NCBI GenBank assembly: GCA_038502055.1
Contig: JAXRKN010000045.1
Coordinates: 4,734,501-4,798,500, forward strand
DNA from: Tanytarsus gracilentus
Taxonomy: Eukaryota; Arthropoda; Insecta; Diptera; Chironomidae
Length of the DNA stretch: 64,000 nucleotides
Direction: 5' to 3'
Shown here: positions 1 through 13,366 of the stretch, piece by piece
Layout of the letters: each line of letters opens with the position of its first letter
How positions within the stretch are numbered: position 1 is the stretch's first letter
Notes under the pieces: generated by a model
Database searches by the model: none
What the model saw: only the letters and a program-made list of their open reading frames with translations
What the model was told of the DNA's origin: nothing
Made by a program: the position numbers and the translations under genes

Positions 1-1038
1 ATTAATTTCGTCAAATAACCACTCCATAAATTGGAAGGATTGACGAGCCACGCTGCTTTTGCGAACATGTGTTCAGCTAGAAAAATCCTTAGCAATGAGG
101 TTAACGTGCGTAGTGCTTTTATACAAGAAAATTCCATTAGTGCGAATTGCATTTGCGTGCAAAATAATAGAGTGAGAGTTTTGAGTTATGCAATGAATGT
201 TCCGAGGACTGGACAATTTTATATTTTTGTAAATTTTTCATATTTTACATTTTTTAAGAAACAATGAAAATAAATTGCCTTAAAAACATTTTTGAGGCTC
301 AAAAGTCAATCAGCTCCCAGCTCAATCACCTGTCTATTATTTCCAAAAGAGCGTGAAAAATTGCCATTGCACAACTCACTAATAGACTCCTCACAACTTT
401 TTTGCAATTTTTCATCATAAAACTCAATACAATGACGATAAAAATCTTCAATTTATGCATTCCCCGACGAGTTCATATTTTTTTCCAGCAAGTCAAGTAA
501 AAGTAATGCCAAAAAGTACAATAGCAACACTAACCATATCTCTTTACATGCACGTCACGATTAAATGACACGCGAGGTCCATTGTTTATCTTTGACAGCA
601 CTTCATCATTCTCCATCGAGTTGACCATATTTGTTTTTTGGTATTTTTTTTACTTTATTACAGGCAATTCAACATGTGATTCTCTAAGCGTCATCGCTGC
701 TCAATTTCAGAAATTTGTTCATTCATATTTTTTTTGCTCAATGAAAATTTTCAAACTATGCAAAAATATCACACAAAGATCCTGTAATAAATACAAAAGC
801 ATATTTTCCAAATGATTAATCAGCAGTGTGTGCTAAAGTTGTGACTCGATTGCATTTATTTACAAAGAATTAATTTTTTTAGTTTAGTTTGTGCAAATGC
901 TTTTAACACATTTAAGAGCTGTGAGTGTAACGATCAAAATAATGTTATTGAGTGTCTAGTGTGGTTGGATTAAATTACATCTGATTTTCATTCATTATAA
1001 TTTTTATACAGTTCGATTAGTCGCAGATTTAATTTTTA
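1..1038. other. AT-rich stretch, no gene recognised
   Basis: Several short open frames occur (for example 31-267 and 582-815, +), but none shows a recognisable domain, splice-joined continuation or codon pattern unlike the surrounding AT-rich DNA. I see no coding or RNA feature here. Confidence 0.5.
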
Positions 1039-1817
1039 GCGTAACCCACACAAAGTGTGGTAACGCTTATATGCTCGTGATTCCGTCTGTCTGTTCCAGT
1101 GAGATCTCGGCCCCTGGACCAGCTAGAGACTTCGGGTTTTCGCCAGATGATAGGTCTTGGGGTCTATATTAGCTCATTTAGGAATTTTTTTGGGTCATGA
1201 CCATAGGTCGTGCCACGGACAGCCATAATTTGCATTTTTCATACAAATTTTTCATTATATGGCTTCATGGGTATCGTTGAACTCGCGATTGGACCAGGAA
1301 TCGATTGGCATGGATCTGAAAATGGAACACTGTGGAAAATGAAACACAGTAGAAAGTGGAACACAGTAGAAAATGGAACACAGTAGAAAATGGAACACAG
1401 GGAAAAATGAAACATGGTGGAAAATGGAACACTGTGGAAAATGAAACACAGTGGAAAGTGGAACACTGTGGAAAATGAAACATGGTGGAACATAGTGGAA
1501 AATGGAACATGATGGAAAATGGTGATAATGGAAAATGGAACACAATGGAAAATGGAACATGGTGGAAAATGAAACACAATGGGAAATGTAACAATTGAGC
1601 CAAATAAAAATAATGATACACATTGGAAAACAAAACATAATGGAAAACAGTGGAAAATGGAACATAGTGGCAAATAACTTTCCCAAAAAAAAATATTTCC
1701 TTATGCTTCCCTTTCAGCTTTCCAAAAAATATTTTCCATTAGGCTTCTCTTTTGGCTTCTTAGTAGGACTTCCCCATGTTACATTTTCAATACTGATCTG
1801 TTACAAGTGGGTTACGC
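1039..1817. mobile_element. Small inverted-repeat element with internal 17-bp tandem array
   Basis: The stretch is bounded by an 11-bp inverted repeat: GCGTAACCCAC at 1039-1049 and GTGGGTTACGC at 1807-1817. Each end also has a subterminal hairpin: GCGTAACCCACAC is followed at once by GTGTGGTAACGC on the left, and an ACCCACGTGTGGGT near-palindrome lies just outside the right repeat. Inside are a more GC-rich unique part (about 1062-1316), then the tandem array at 1318-1671, then AT-rich DNA. There is no transposase frame, so this looks like a non-autonomous DNA element. Positions 1237-1313 resemble the sub-repeats of the Foldback-like element at 54.3-56.3 kb. No target-site duplication could be defined, so the exact ends are uncertain. 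Confidence 0.55.
1318..1671. repeat. 17-bp tandem repeat array (about 18-20 degenerate copies)
   Basis: The unit is GAAAATGGAACACAGTG with variable positions (GGAAC/GAAAC, CACTG/CACAG/CATGG). Copies run head to tail from 1318, with a few insertions and truncated units near 1478-1505, 1518-1533 and 1580-1640. Because 17 is not a multiple of 3 and the unit lacks stops on the minus strand, all three minus frames stay open and give repetitive Phe/His/Cys/Pro peptides. These frames are a by-product of the repeat, not genes. Confidence 0.9.
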
Positions 1818-4800
1818 GGCAACACCCACGTGTGGGTTTTGAAACATTTTTTTTATTAACAAGGTTTTGCTTGAATTTAAAATTCAACAATTTATTTAAT
1901 TTTAAATTATTAATAAATTAAATTAGTTAAAATTTTAAATTATTAGAACACAAAATATTGTAAAATGATTTTTGAAAATTAATTTTTAAAATTCGAACCC
2001 AAAATTTTACATCAATTTTTTCTAATCAAAAGTGTCAAAAGCTCGACCAAAAATTTCTTTTCCATTTAAATTAACAACTTGAGCTACTTCAACTCATAAA
2101 TCACACTTTCATGCGCTGCATTTTTCCGTCATCATTAAATATTTTTCCTACGTAACCCACAAATATTTTAACTAAAATCAAGTTGTGGTTTTCTTTTTCC
2201 TTTTAAGCTCATAAAATTGATTTCAAAGCACACTGCAGCGAGAGAACACAGCTGCTGTTGATTGTTTTGACTTTTTGATGAAAAAAGACATTTTTCTCCT
2301 ACAACAAAAAATAAAAGCTTTCATGTTGTGTGATGACGTATTCAATATGATCTTGACCTTGAAAAGCTTCTCCCCCAACGAATTGTGTCCACTAACAGAC
2401 GTGCGCCTGTGTTTGTGGAGCAATTACTCGCTTTTGTCTTAAAATAATGATGTTAAGTTAATACTTCTGATGATGTCATAATGCAATCTATAGTGATTTA
2501 TCTCTTTTGTACGTGAGATGTGTGAAAATTTACACGACTCTTTAATCTAGAGCCAATAACCATAAACACTTCATTGCCAAATTAATTACGATACAATTTC
2601 ACAATCGGTTGAAGGAGAAAAAAGTTTTAGACAGAGAAAAAAATGCTGACATTATGGAACATGTATGTAAATTAGTATTCAGTGGTTGATTTGAATTTTC
2701 GCGCTGAGAAAGAGAAAGAAACGAGGCATAATGACAGCCCTCGAATTGGCAAAAAAGACAGAAAATTTGTCAATTTTTAGAAATTTTAGGATTCGAACCT
2801 TTTAAATTTTCAACATTTTTGTTTTTTTAATTCAGTCACTTAAGATCTGACGACATTCGAGTCTCCACATTAGAATCCATGAAACAAATTCTTGTTGAAC
2901 GAGTGTGCCAATCATCAATTTTCAATACAATTATACACCGCGTGAGAGAGTGAGATTCGAACAAAATTCTTAGCTTAAAAAATCGTTTATTGAAATTAGC
3001 ATCAACTAAAAAACCTGTCTCTGACGGTATCGACTGGACATTGGAATGAAGCAATGACAAAATTTTTATAGTTCAACTTCTGGTCGCGCTGTGATAAAAA
3101 AAATCTTCTCGGTTCTGCTCAACTCGAGTTGAATTTATCTTTTTAATTCAAATTTATGTCATCAATTGTAAGAAATGTTGTACTAATTGCCATATTCCTT
3201 GAGTCTCTCTCTCTCTCTTTCTCTCTCGCGTAAGCTTAAGAAACAAGTCCGACGTATGACATTGCCGTATTGCCTTTCCGAGAAAAATTGACCAAAAATA
3301 GAAATAAAAGAGCTTTCTGCATGCTGCTGTAAATTGTAAATTGGCATGGATGTAATTATGATAGATTGCTGACTGGAGTGGTCACATGCACATTTAAATA
3401 TTTTTTTATCCACTTGATTAATGGCGGTCGATTATTCAAAATATAAATCTCCTTTTGGACTTTCATCTCCTTAACCCTGCCTGTCAAAGCTAAAAAGGTC
3501 TCAATCGGTAAAATTTCGAAAAATTTTAATTCATCCAAACAGGTACTTGAGATGCTACCACAAAAATTATTCCATTCATAGAGCACTCTTCACACATATT
3601 TTATTCCCTCTGTGACATCACATTCTCGTCTTGTCCATTTCGAGAGAGTGAGAAAGAGGAAAAAACTGTACATATTACACAAAAACGTTAAGCACACATT
3701 TATATTGAAATTAATAATATATTTTTTTGCAAGTAAATGAGTGTGATATTGTTAAGAAAAAATATACGAGAAATTCTCATAAAAAATTGAGCTTTTTAAA
3801 ATTTGGAAATTTGACACACAAAATATTAAAGATAAAAAAAATATTTTTTGGTTTTATTCAATAAACAAAAATTGATTTTATTTTAATTAAGAGACTTAAT
3901 TTTTTAGTTTCGTATTTTAATGAAAGAAGAACGTTGAAATATTTTCAATTTATTTCTCTTTTTTTGTGTTAACAAAGCATTTCACTAGATAAAAACCTTT
4001 AATTACCAAAAATGTAATTTGTCTAAAAAAATATAATAAATTGCTTAAAAAACTTTTTAGGTTGAACCGCTTATAATTTGTATTTGTAAATAAACTAATT
4101 AAGTTTTTCGTGAAAAATAAATTATTAAAACGGATTTGAGGTTGCAAAAAAATTAAAAATTTTAATCAATTTTGAAGGAATTGAAATTTGCACTTTATTT
4201 TTAAAGAAATTATAGAAAATTTTATCAAATTAGTTTTTAGCCTTGTTAAATTTTTCTTAGTAAAGTTTGATAGAAATTTTGGCGATCGTTCTTGAAAGAA
4301 GAAATTCCAATTTCGTCTATAACCTAAAAACTCTTAGTCATATATCCATAAAAAGTCGCACTCAATGGCACACAAATTTTCAGCATTAACAATATTAACA
4401 CATTTTTACATTACAATTGAGTTGAGTAAAACTTTATGCCAATTTCACGTAGAGATACGTCAAAAAGGGAAGAAAAAAAGAAAGAGAGAATAGCGTGTAA
4501 TGAAAGCACACACCAAGTGGACCTTCAAATGATGAAGTTTAATGAATTAATATTGTATGACTTTCAGATATAATTTTTCTCTTCTCTCCGCGAAAAAAAT
4601 ATCAGCAAACACCAAATGGTTTTAATGATGCAATAAATCACATTAGCAGTTGAGTGAATCGTTATTAATTCAGATAAAAGTTCATTGCGATGAGATAAAT
4701 TTTGTTAATCACCATGCAACATCCCACAATCAAACCCCATTTCCTCACTTTTCTCCGATCTGACTCACATTATTCCGTTTTAACTAATTTTTTTTCACTT

Positions 4801-5399
4801 TGAATATATTTTTTGCTCTTAACTAGCAGCTTTCAATTAATGTGACTTTAATTCGCAATGATTATATCCAAATTAATTGTGTCATAATTTAATCATCAAT
4901 CACGCACGAGCACCATATATTAAAATCATATAAGAAACTCCCCGTGTGAGCTTTATCTCCGCACGATCATTGACTTGAACTTGCTTCGTTGAGGTGAAAA
5001 TACAGACTAATGTCGCAAAAAAAAATAAGTTAAAGACATAGTGAAGAGAGCGAGAGAAAAAAAATAATTCATGATGTGTTGAGAAATTTTTTTGTTTGTT
5101 AACATTCAATAATAGTTTTTTTTGGCAAATGTATTAATTATAATTTTTATAATTATTTTTTTTTATTTGACAATCATTAAAAGTAAAAATAATTGAAGCA
5201 TTAAAAATTCATTATCGTTAATTTAGTTTTCATGAGCATTTTGTAACGGTCGAAAAAAATTTGAATTTGCTTCACTTTCAAATCCAATAAGAAATTTTTT
5301 TTCACTTCTCAAAATTTTTCATGTCAACAATTCAATAAATGTCGAAAATTAAAAGGATTTAAAAAGTCAAGAGCGTCGAAAGGAACTTAAGACAGCAGC
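1818..5399. other. Intergenic DNA upstream of EFR3
   Basis: About 3.6 kb of AT-rich DNA. A (TC)n tract lies at about 3202-3228. No open frame here has a recognisable domain, and no TATA box or initiator could be assigned confidently to the EFR3 gene that starts at 5400. An isolated GGATTCGAACC motif near 2788 resembles a tRNA T-arm but lacks the other arms. Confidence 0.5.
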
Positions 5400-8135
5400 A
5401 TGTGGAGTAAGTAGTTAGAATTTCATCGAGTACACTCAAAATTCAATGAACTTCATGGCTAAAATTGAATAAATAACAATCAATAATATTTTCAAGGTTG
5501 TTGTGCAAAATTAGGCTGCTGTCAGCATGGATGTTTTAAACCAAGGTACAAGAAATTGGTTGACAATATCTTTCCCGCTAATCCTGGTGAGCAATATTTT
5601 TATGATCCAGTGAGGAGTTTGCAATAATTAAAATTTAATTACAGAGGAGGGTTTAGTTAAGTCCAACATGGAGAAGTTGACCTTTTACTCTCTGAGCTCA
5701 CCCGAGAAACTCGATAGAATTGGCGAATATCTCTATCAGAAAGCCACTCACGACATCAATCGCCGTCGCTACAAGTGAGTTAAAAATTGCTCCATTTTAT
5801 TTTTTTATATAATTATTATTTTCAAGGCTCGTTGAAATCGCAATGGAAGCAATGGATCTTCTCTTAATGGCTTGTCACGCGCAAACATTAAATCTCTTCG
5901 TTGAATCGTTTTTGAAGATGATTCAGAAACTAGTTGAAGATTCAAATCCCAACCTTCAGATCATGGCCACAAATTCTGTAAGTTAGAAATTTATTTTATG
6001 TGTTATAAAAATTAAGTTTTAATTATTTTAGTTTGTCAAATTTGCCAATATTGAGGAGGATGCTCCATCCTATCACCGTCGCTATGACTTTTTCATCTCT
6101 AAATTCTCGTCAATGTGCCATGGAAGTAATGATAACGTTGAGATGAGAAATAGCACTCGTATGGCTGGCATTAAGGGACTTCAAGGTGTCATTCGAAAAA
6201 CCGTGTCCGATGATTTAGTCGAAAACATTTGGGAGTCTCAACATATGGAGAAAATTGTACCATCGCTGCTCTTCAACATGCAATCCAACGACACTCGTGA
6301 GCAGCTCAATGAAGAAGATAATGAACCAAAGACTCCACCAATGTTGGCCGAGAGTGTGCTCAGAGAGTTGGTATCTCGTGCTTCCTTCAGTCACATAAAA
6401 GATGTCCTCAAGCCATTGCTGACACATCTCGATAATCATCAGTTGTGGATTCCGCATGAGTTTGCCATTCAAACATTCCAAATTGTGATGGTTTCCATTC
6501 AACCTCAATACTCATATACCGTTGTTGAGACTCTAATGGCTCATCTTGATCAAACGTCATCGTCTAAAACTAAAACTTCAATTGCTGTAGTTCTCACCAA
6601 AATTATTGCTATTGCAGCTGGTGAAAGTGTTGGTCCTTCGGCTCTCGATATCATCAATAGCCTTCTCACCTTGCTACGCGATAGTGTTAAAAACAAAAAT
6701 CCAACCCTTGGTCAATATCAAGAGAATCTTATTAATGCACTCGGTCAATTCGCAAATCATCATCCGGACTATCAGAAAATTGAAATTATGCTCTTCATTA
6801 TGAACAAAGTTCCGACATTCTCGAAGAAGGATCAAGTTGATCAATTGTTGCAAATTATTTTATTGAAAAGTTTGTTGAAAGTCAGCGTGCAGTATAGGAC
6901 AGTGTCGTTTGATAAAGCTTTTCCAGCATCGTTCTTGCAGCCGCTTTTAAAAATGGCAAGAGTTCCGCATGTCGAGACTCGAATTACAGTAATGGAAATT
7001 CTTCAAGCACTCCTAGATCGCCATAAAAATCAAGATAAACTTTCAGTTGTGACCGTTAAAAATTACAACAGCTTAGTGCTTGAGCCGCCCTCCCGCTCTG
7101 ATATCATTTTCGCTAACAAACAAGTTGGAAATTTGATGAATTCATTAATCAAGAGCATGTTACTCGACGATCAAGTGATTGCATTGGAATCGGCATACAC
7201 GACTGCAGTGCTCATGATAGCCGAGATGGGTTGTGTTGAGACATTACAAGAGTTCTTGGTGTTTATGTTTCATCTTCAAGACACGGCCGTATGCTCCGAG
7301 GATATAACAGTCCGTCATCGATGCAATTTACATCGTATTGCAATTTCCATGACGACACTATTAAGTCGATGTGTCGGTATTCATGTAGATTATTGTGAAC
7401 AACTAATTGAAAGGAGGCGACAGAATGCTCCATTTTTACTACCACCACTCACTGACGATACATCGCCAACACTTCATTCGATGAATCTGGAAATTGCAGA
7501 GGAATTGCTTTTAGATCGGCAAGTTTTTGTTACGACAATGCAAGGTGCCGGAATACGATGCGAGAGATTGCAAATGGAAACACTTTTCCCGTCGGATAGA
7601 AGAGCTTCGCTCATTGATGGTGTTTCGATGAGAGATGGAAATTTATCGGACACATTCCCCGACGCTGATAGCGCTAAAAGTTCTCCCGATGTGTCAAGGG
7701 TGAGTTAAAAATTTATATTAATAAAACTTTTAAGCATTTTTAAATTTTTCAGAGATTCCTAAATCTTCAAGATCTTCACATGATGGAGTTAAATTTTGAG
7801 GGTATGAAGAGGATGTTGCAGGCAAACACTGACACAACAAAACATGAGGAGGTCAAAAAAGAAAAACGCGAGTTGATGGTGAAGAAATTAAAAGAGGATG
7901 ATTTTGATGATCTAATGCAGTTTACTGAAGGATCAGTGAGTTTTTATTAAAATATTTAAACAATTTTATTCATTACAATTTTTCATTACAGCATAATCAC
8001 ATTCAGAACAAATTGAATGAGCTTTTTAACTCACTCGCCATGGATCGTCCATTTGTCGATAATTCTGCAATTGCCAAAAATTTAAGTCAAAAGCCAGTTT
8101 ACGAGCGAAACTTTCCCGAACTATTTTTCTTCTAA
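5400..8135 (+). CDS. stmA: EFR3 homologue (rolling blackout / StmA), 7 coding exons
   Basis: Exons by hand: 5400-5406, 5497-5586, 5645-5774, 5827-5977, 6032-7699, 7753-7935, 7992-8135; the phases agree throughout and give 790 residues. EFR3 is a palmitoylated plasma-membrane anchor that recruits phosphatidylinositol 4-kinase III alpha with its TTC7/FAM126 partners. In Drosophila it is needed for phototransduction and synaptic transmission. The N-terminus has five cysteines at 4, 5, 10, 11 and 15, the expected palmitoylation cluster, followed by PRYKKLVDNIF. Later family blocks are MEKLTFYSLSSPEKLDRIGEY, NSFVKFANIEED-PSYHRRYDFF, GLQGVIRKTVSDDLVENIW, HMEKIVPSLLFNMQ and the C-terminal NFPELFFF. 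The body is a helical-repeat (ARM/HEAT-like) rod. The first coding exon holds only ATG TGG A before a GTAAGT donor; this start was chosen because it restores the cysteine-rich N-terminus in frame. Length is close to the Drosophila protein. Confidence 0.95.
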
Positions 8136-8338
8136 GACGACCTCCAAAATAGGTGACATTTAAAGTAATTAATTTTATTGAAGAGAAAAATTTCATTTAC
8201 AAAACGACTTATTAAATTTTTTATTATCCTTTGTTATATGGTTATACACAGAATTATACTAAACGCTTGTTGATATAGTGTTGAATCATTTATTTATTAT
8301 TATCCCCTCAATTGACGCAAATCTATAAAAGGGTATTC

Positions 8339-8344
8339 AATAAA
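8339..8344 (+). promoter_or_regulatory. Poly(A) signal of the EFR3 gene
   Basis: AATAAA lies 204 bases after the EFR3 stop codon, in AT-rich 3' UTR sequence, and is the first canonical hexamer I see on this strand downstream of the stop. Confidence 0.6.
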
Positions 8345-9642
8345 AGCTACAGTTAATGGTTGTTAAATTAATTAATTGAGTACAACATTAATTCTATGTT
8401 GTAACGTGAGCAAAATGGTGGGATATTCCTTGGGCATTATTTCCATTAACAGCTGAACAATGACCTAGAAACAATCCCACATTTTTAACTCCTTTTCCTT
8501 TTGATTCTAAAATTGTGTGACATAAAAACTTTTATCGATGTTCATCCATTTTGAATTTTGGGACTTTACAGGCCAGTAATCGAATGTCAAAAATTATACA
8601 CTACTGGAACCCGGAAAATCCCTAAATTCCAAACAGCCAATTAAATGCTTTGGCATCATCTATCACAGCACAGCATAACATTCCAAGGAGTGTTGCGTTG
8701 ATGACGCGTATGGAATAAGAAATGCAGAAATATTTCTCGTTCTACTTCTTCTTCTCATTGCAGTACTTCCATCACACTGCACCTCACACCGTTCTTTCTC
8801 TCGCTCATCATGACGAATTGATTGATGATCATTAATTAACATTTCTGTGTGCGAATCCAATCAACATCACATTTCTCACATCGGACATTGTGGTGGTGAG
8901 TGGTAGCAGCTTCGTTTTGACATTTTTTGCATGGCAATTAAGTAAATAGAAATCGCTACCTGATATTTTATAAATTGCTGGAAAAAGAAATAATAACAGC
9001 AAAAGATAATTAAATTATAAAATGTTACGCGATGAGTTGATATCATTGGATAATTAATGAGTTTCAGATACAACCTCTACCATCATTCCGTTCCACTAAT
9101 CTTGATTTTCTCCTTTTTGTCAAAACGACTTAAAATGGGATAAAATCGTGTAATCTCTTGAAATTGCTATTATAAAATGTCGTTGTGACATTAAAGATTT
9201 AATTACGATTACAAAGTGAAAATGTTAACAATTTTTAACGCTAATTTCCTAAGAAATGAATATAAATTATAGAGTTTTGAAAAATTTATTGAGGTTCGAA
9301 TCCTAAAGTCTTGTAAACATATTCTGTCTTTCTCGGTCTTTTTTTTAAATTTTATGTCGATTAAATAATTAAACCATAAAAATTATTGTTTTCATAAAAA
9401 AATCACCATAAAACTAGCTCCGTTAATTAAAACCGGAAGGATTCTTGTCGCAACCTTGTTAATTTCAAAAACAAGTCATCGTCGCCGCTCAAGACCGGAA
9501 AACGCAGCATATCTTCACTTCTCACATTACATTGTATTAAAGAATCTCACTCATATTAATGAGTGCCGATCAAATCACTCGAGAATGTTATTTAAAATTT
9601 TTTATTTTCCCCTCTAAGCACTTTAACGATGACATTTTTCAT

Positions 9643-9722
9643 CTCTCGATTTAAATGGAGATGAATTAATGCAATTTAAAAAGTTATCTATGCTGATGCA
9701 TCGGCAGGCAGAAAAGGATTAT
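9643..9722. repeat. Non-coding segment C, copy 1
   Basis: About 80 bp reading TTTAAATGGAGATGAATTAA, then ATCTATGCTGATGCATCGGC, then CAGAAAAGGATTATGTT. It aligns over its length with 18498-18572 with few changes, and its left half aligns with 14780-14827. It has no coding potential. Confidence 0.75.
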
Positions 9723-11736
9723 GTTACACTTGTGAATTCTTTTGCATCATCCGAGCGCCTCGCAGCATGAAATTTTTAATCTAAAATATTTGCATTTTTT
9801 GATGGGTGTAATTGCAAGCTTTTAATAATGTCAGTTGGATACTAACTGATTTTATGTGTGAGGAACTATGGCGAGGTTTGGAGGAGAGGCTGTTTTGCCT
9901 TTATCGGTAAACTGTCGTCGTGATGATTAAGGAGAAAAAAGGTGGAAAGAATGTCCAGTTCAATATTCATAAGAACTAAAGACTTTTAATGAAGCTCTTG
10001 CGTTGACTTTTGCAGAATTTTAAAAAAATAGTAAATTTAAAATATTAAATTTTTTTAACAATAATAATTATTCATAATTAAAAAATTAAAACTGTTAAAT
10101 TTTTAATTTTTTACATAAAATATTTAAAACTTAAAAAAATTAAAATAAATTGTTAAAATTTTTGTTATTTCTCCTGTCATTCGCAATCTCCCCGTTCCTT
10201 CTTCATCCCCACTCAGCCTCAGTAAAGTCGGCGGCACTCAAACGACTCCATATCAAAATCATCGTTCGAGTTGCAAAGGAAAATATTTAATTAATCAATA
10301 CAGCAGTAATTAATCACAGAAGCGATAGATTAAATTGATTATAAAAGGCTAATTAACGTTAATCGCCATTTCCTCGCTCTTGCTTTAAATTGTATGAGAA
10401 GAGAGCAAATAGTTGGTAGTGGAACTGTCCAATTAAAAAAAAGTCGAATGGCTATCAATTTATGTCAGTCCAAGACTCTCCATTTAAAACATCATAATCA
10501 CCTTGCTGTTTAATGCCTAATTCGACAACACCGTATTATTTCTTTATTGCACATTCTCCGCCTACCGTATTGCGCTTTTGTAAATCGACATCATAAAAGT
10601 AATCATAACAATCGCCCTTATAGACATTAATCACCTTTCGCTTCGATTTTTATATTAACCTGATCACTGATTAACATGCATGATGAGAGATTGGCGAAAA
10701 TTGCAGCATAAGAGCAGTCTTGTGCATGTTTTATCATTATAAGGTTTTGAAGAGCTTTCCCAGAAAATTTTGGAATTTTTTATTTTAATAAATTTTTTTA
10801 GAAATTTAATTTTGTCAAAAATTATTTTTTTTGGAAAATTTAAATTTCATTCAATTTCAAACTCTTTTTGACTCCACCCATACTTTTTTGTAACATTATA
10901 TGCAAATTAGTGATTGCTAGTAATGTCCTAAAAAGATATTTTTATTGCACGAGTTTCCTATCTCTCACCTCACTCGCATGCGAGCAGATACATAATAAAG
11001 ACTTGATTATTGCACATATATTCTCAATTAATTTAGTACGTGGCAAACTACATAAATAAAAATGAGTGTTAGGGCTCTAAGAGAGATTTATTATATCGCA
11101 AAGTGAGGTTGGGATAAGGAGATTAAAAATTAATTCCAGTTATCTTGTCCTTGTCACTTTTTATTTTATTCCCTATTTGAATTATTATTTTTTTCACGTT
11201 TTTTTCTTTTCGTTGAATGCAAAAAATTGCAGGAGGAAGGTTTTCAAGTCTTTCCACTCGTTGAAGTCTTTAAGTCCAATTTTTTTCACTCGTCATAATT
11301 TCCAGATTTATTTCGAGTTTATGATGAATTTTAGATCGAGATTAAGTGGAAAATTAAACACGTTTTTTTTTGTTAAAACTTTTGAGGTAATCAATGAAAT
11401 TTAAAAAATTAAAAATTAATTTTCAAAATTTTTAAATTTCTCTTTTAAATTTAATAAATATAAAACTTTTGAATTTAAAAATTTTTAAGTCTTTTATAGT
11501 AAAATTTGCACAAAATAAAATCACAAAATGTTTTTTTAATTTTCTTAGAAAATATTTTTTTAAATCCACAAATTATTTTCATATTTTTTTCACAAATATT
11601 TTCTAACTTAAAAAATTATTTGAAACTCCAAAAATTAATTTTTTTTTCTAAAGTTTTCAAACAAAGACTCGAAAGTTTCTTTTTTCTCTTATCACTCAAC
11701 AGTCGGAAAAATTTATTTCGCACGCGAATGAGTCGA

Positions 11737-11812
11737 CTTGCCTTGACGACCGTGCAAGATTTACTGAGTGCTTAATAAATGTAACATTTAATGCATATAA
11801 TGTTATAAACGA
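11737..11812. repeat. Non-coding segment A, copy 1
   Basis: The core CTTGCCTTGACGACCGTGCA, then AGATTTACTGAGTGCTTAAT, then AAATGTAACATTT is shared with 16332-16384 with about three substitutions. Similarity decays to an ACGA/AAATGTTA-like remnant on the right. Confidence 0.8.
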
Positions 11813-13366
11813 TACCATTTTTTCTTCTTTTTGTTCATTACAATCTTTCTCTCTCTCTCTCCTGCTCCTTCTTCAACTAAACTAGACGACGATTGTGTCG
11901 CTCTATGTACCTCTGGGATGTAAAGAGTTGCTTCAAATATGTGAGCTTTTAAAATTGTCCTAGTAAAAATTAATTTTTGGAAAAATTAATTTTTTCAAAA
12001 AAAAAATTACAAAAAAATATTTGAAATAAAAAAATTTAAACTTTTTTCGAAGGAAAACTTTTTTAATAAAAAAAGGCGACTGCAAGCGAAGTAAAAAATC
12101 AAAATAGAATCGTGGACGTGTTTTGAAGTGCTCTCTAATACATTTTTCCTCTGCCTCACTCAACAATTCACCGAACACATCGCGAGAGAGTTCAGTTTAG
12201 TATGCAAATTACATCGAACATGTTCGATAGGATAGAAAAAAAGTATAAAGAAGAAGAGGATCTTGGCAATTCAAAGTCATTTCTAGCCCAGACTATATTC
12301 ATTGTGTCTATTGCCTTTCTCTTCTCTCCCTCGGATCGGAAAGCAATAATAATATGTATAACAAGAGCGGAGGAAGAGATATACGAAAAACGCCTGGCTG
12401 GCACACGACAAAATTTTTCTTTCTTCTCTTTTATTCTTCTTTTTCGGACATATGCCGAGATTTGTTAGTCACGTCTTGCCGTAATCTTTCTATTAAAAGC
12501 TCTTTCTCCATTGTTATAATGAAACTATCAGCCGTTGAGTTTGCTACTGCTACTACTGTCTGCATGCTGTGCTGAGCGAAATTTTTCAATCTTGCTTTTT
12601 GAGTTCTGCGGAATTTAAGTTGAAAAATATCAATTTTAGATCGAACGAATTTTAAAAATTTTCAATGACCACAAATTGCACTGCAAAGTGGCTGAAAGTC
12701 AAGTAGGAGTTGCACATTTGATACCTTCGACTAATAATTTTCGTTATCAGATCGGATAAATTGGAATTTTAAATGACCACCTTCGTTCTATAAATCCACT
12801 TCATCCACTTTATCTCTTACACAGCTGTGGCTTTAATGGAAAATAATAAAATGCAATTTGTACCATAATTCACAATGAATATTGCGCACATTCGAGATAA
12901 AAGGCTCAATACTAAATCAAAGACGAAGTAAAGTCATTGCCGCTGTCAGTAAATTGAATAACACATGAAATGCAAACATATAAATTCGTGGTAAAAGATG
13001 CACATTAAAATCGTGTTAAATGTTTCAATTTTACATGTTGAATCGAGTCACATTCCGCGATTGACGTTGGGCGTTTATGAGAGACTAGGTAAAGTTTAAT
13101 TAATGAATTTAAAATTTAATAATTTTGATTCACAAAAATTAAATTTTCATTAAGGTTAACTTAATCTTTAATCTCGGATTTACGTTTTTAATCTAGGATT
13201 AATTTTATTAAATCCAGGATTAGTTTAATTAAACCGCACAAACCCCAAACCCCTTCGAAAAATCTCGGGAAAAATCCTCTCGTGTCTCTGTCAGAATTGC
13301 ACATACCACGAGACACATTATATGGCGAGCATATTAAGATAGCGAAAGAGAGGAAAGAACGGAAAC

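Noticed and set aside
1239..1686. Three overlapping minus-strand frames of 122-144 residues rich in Phe, His, Cys and Pro
   Set aside because: They are read-through of a 17-bp tandem repeat in all three frames; the peptide periodicity equals the DNA repeat and there is no start context or splice structure.
6215..6508. 97-residue minus frame inside the EFR3 coding exon
   Set aside because: It is a shadow of the large EFR3 exon on the opposite strand.
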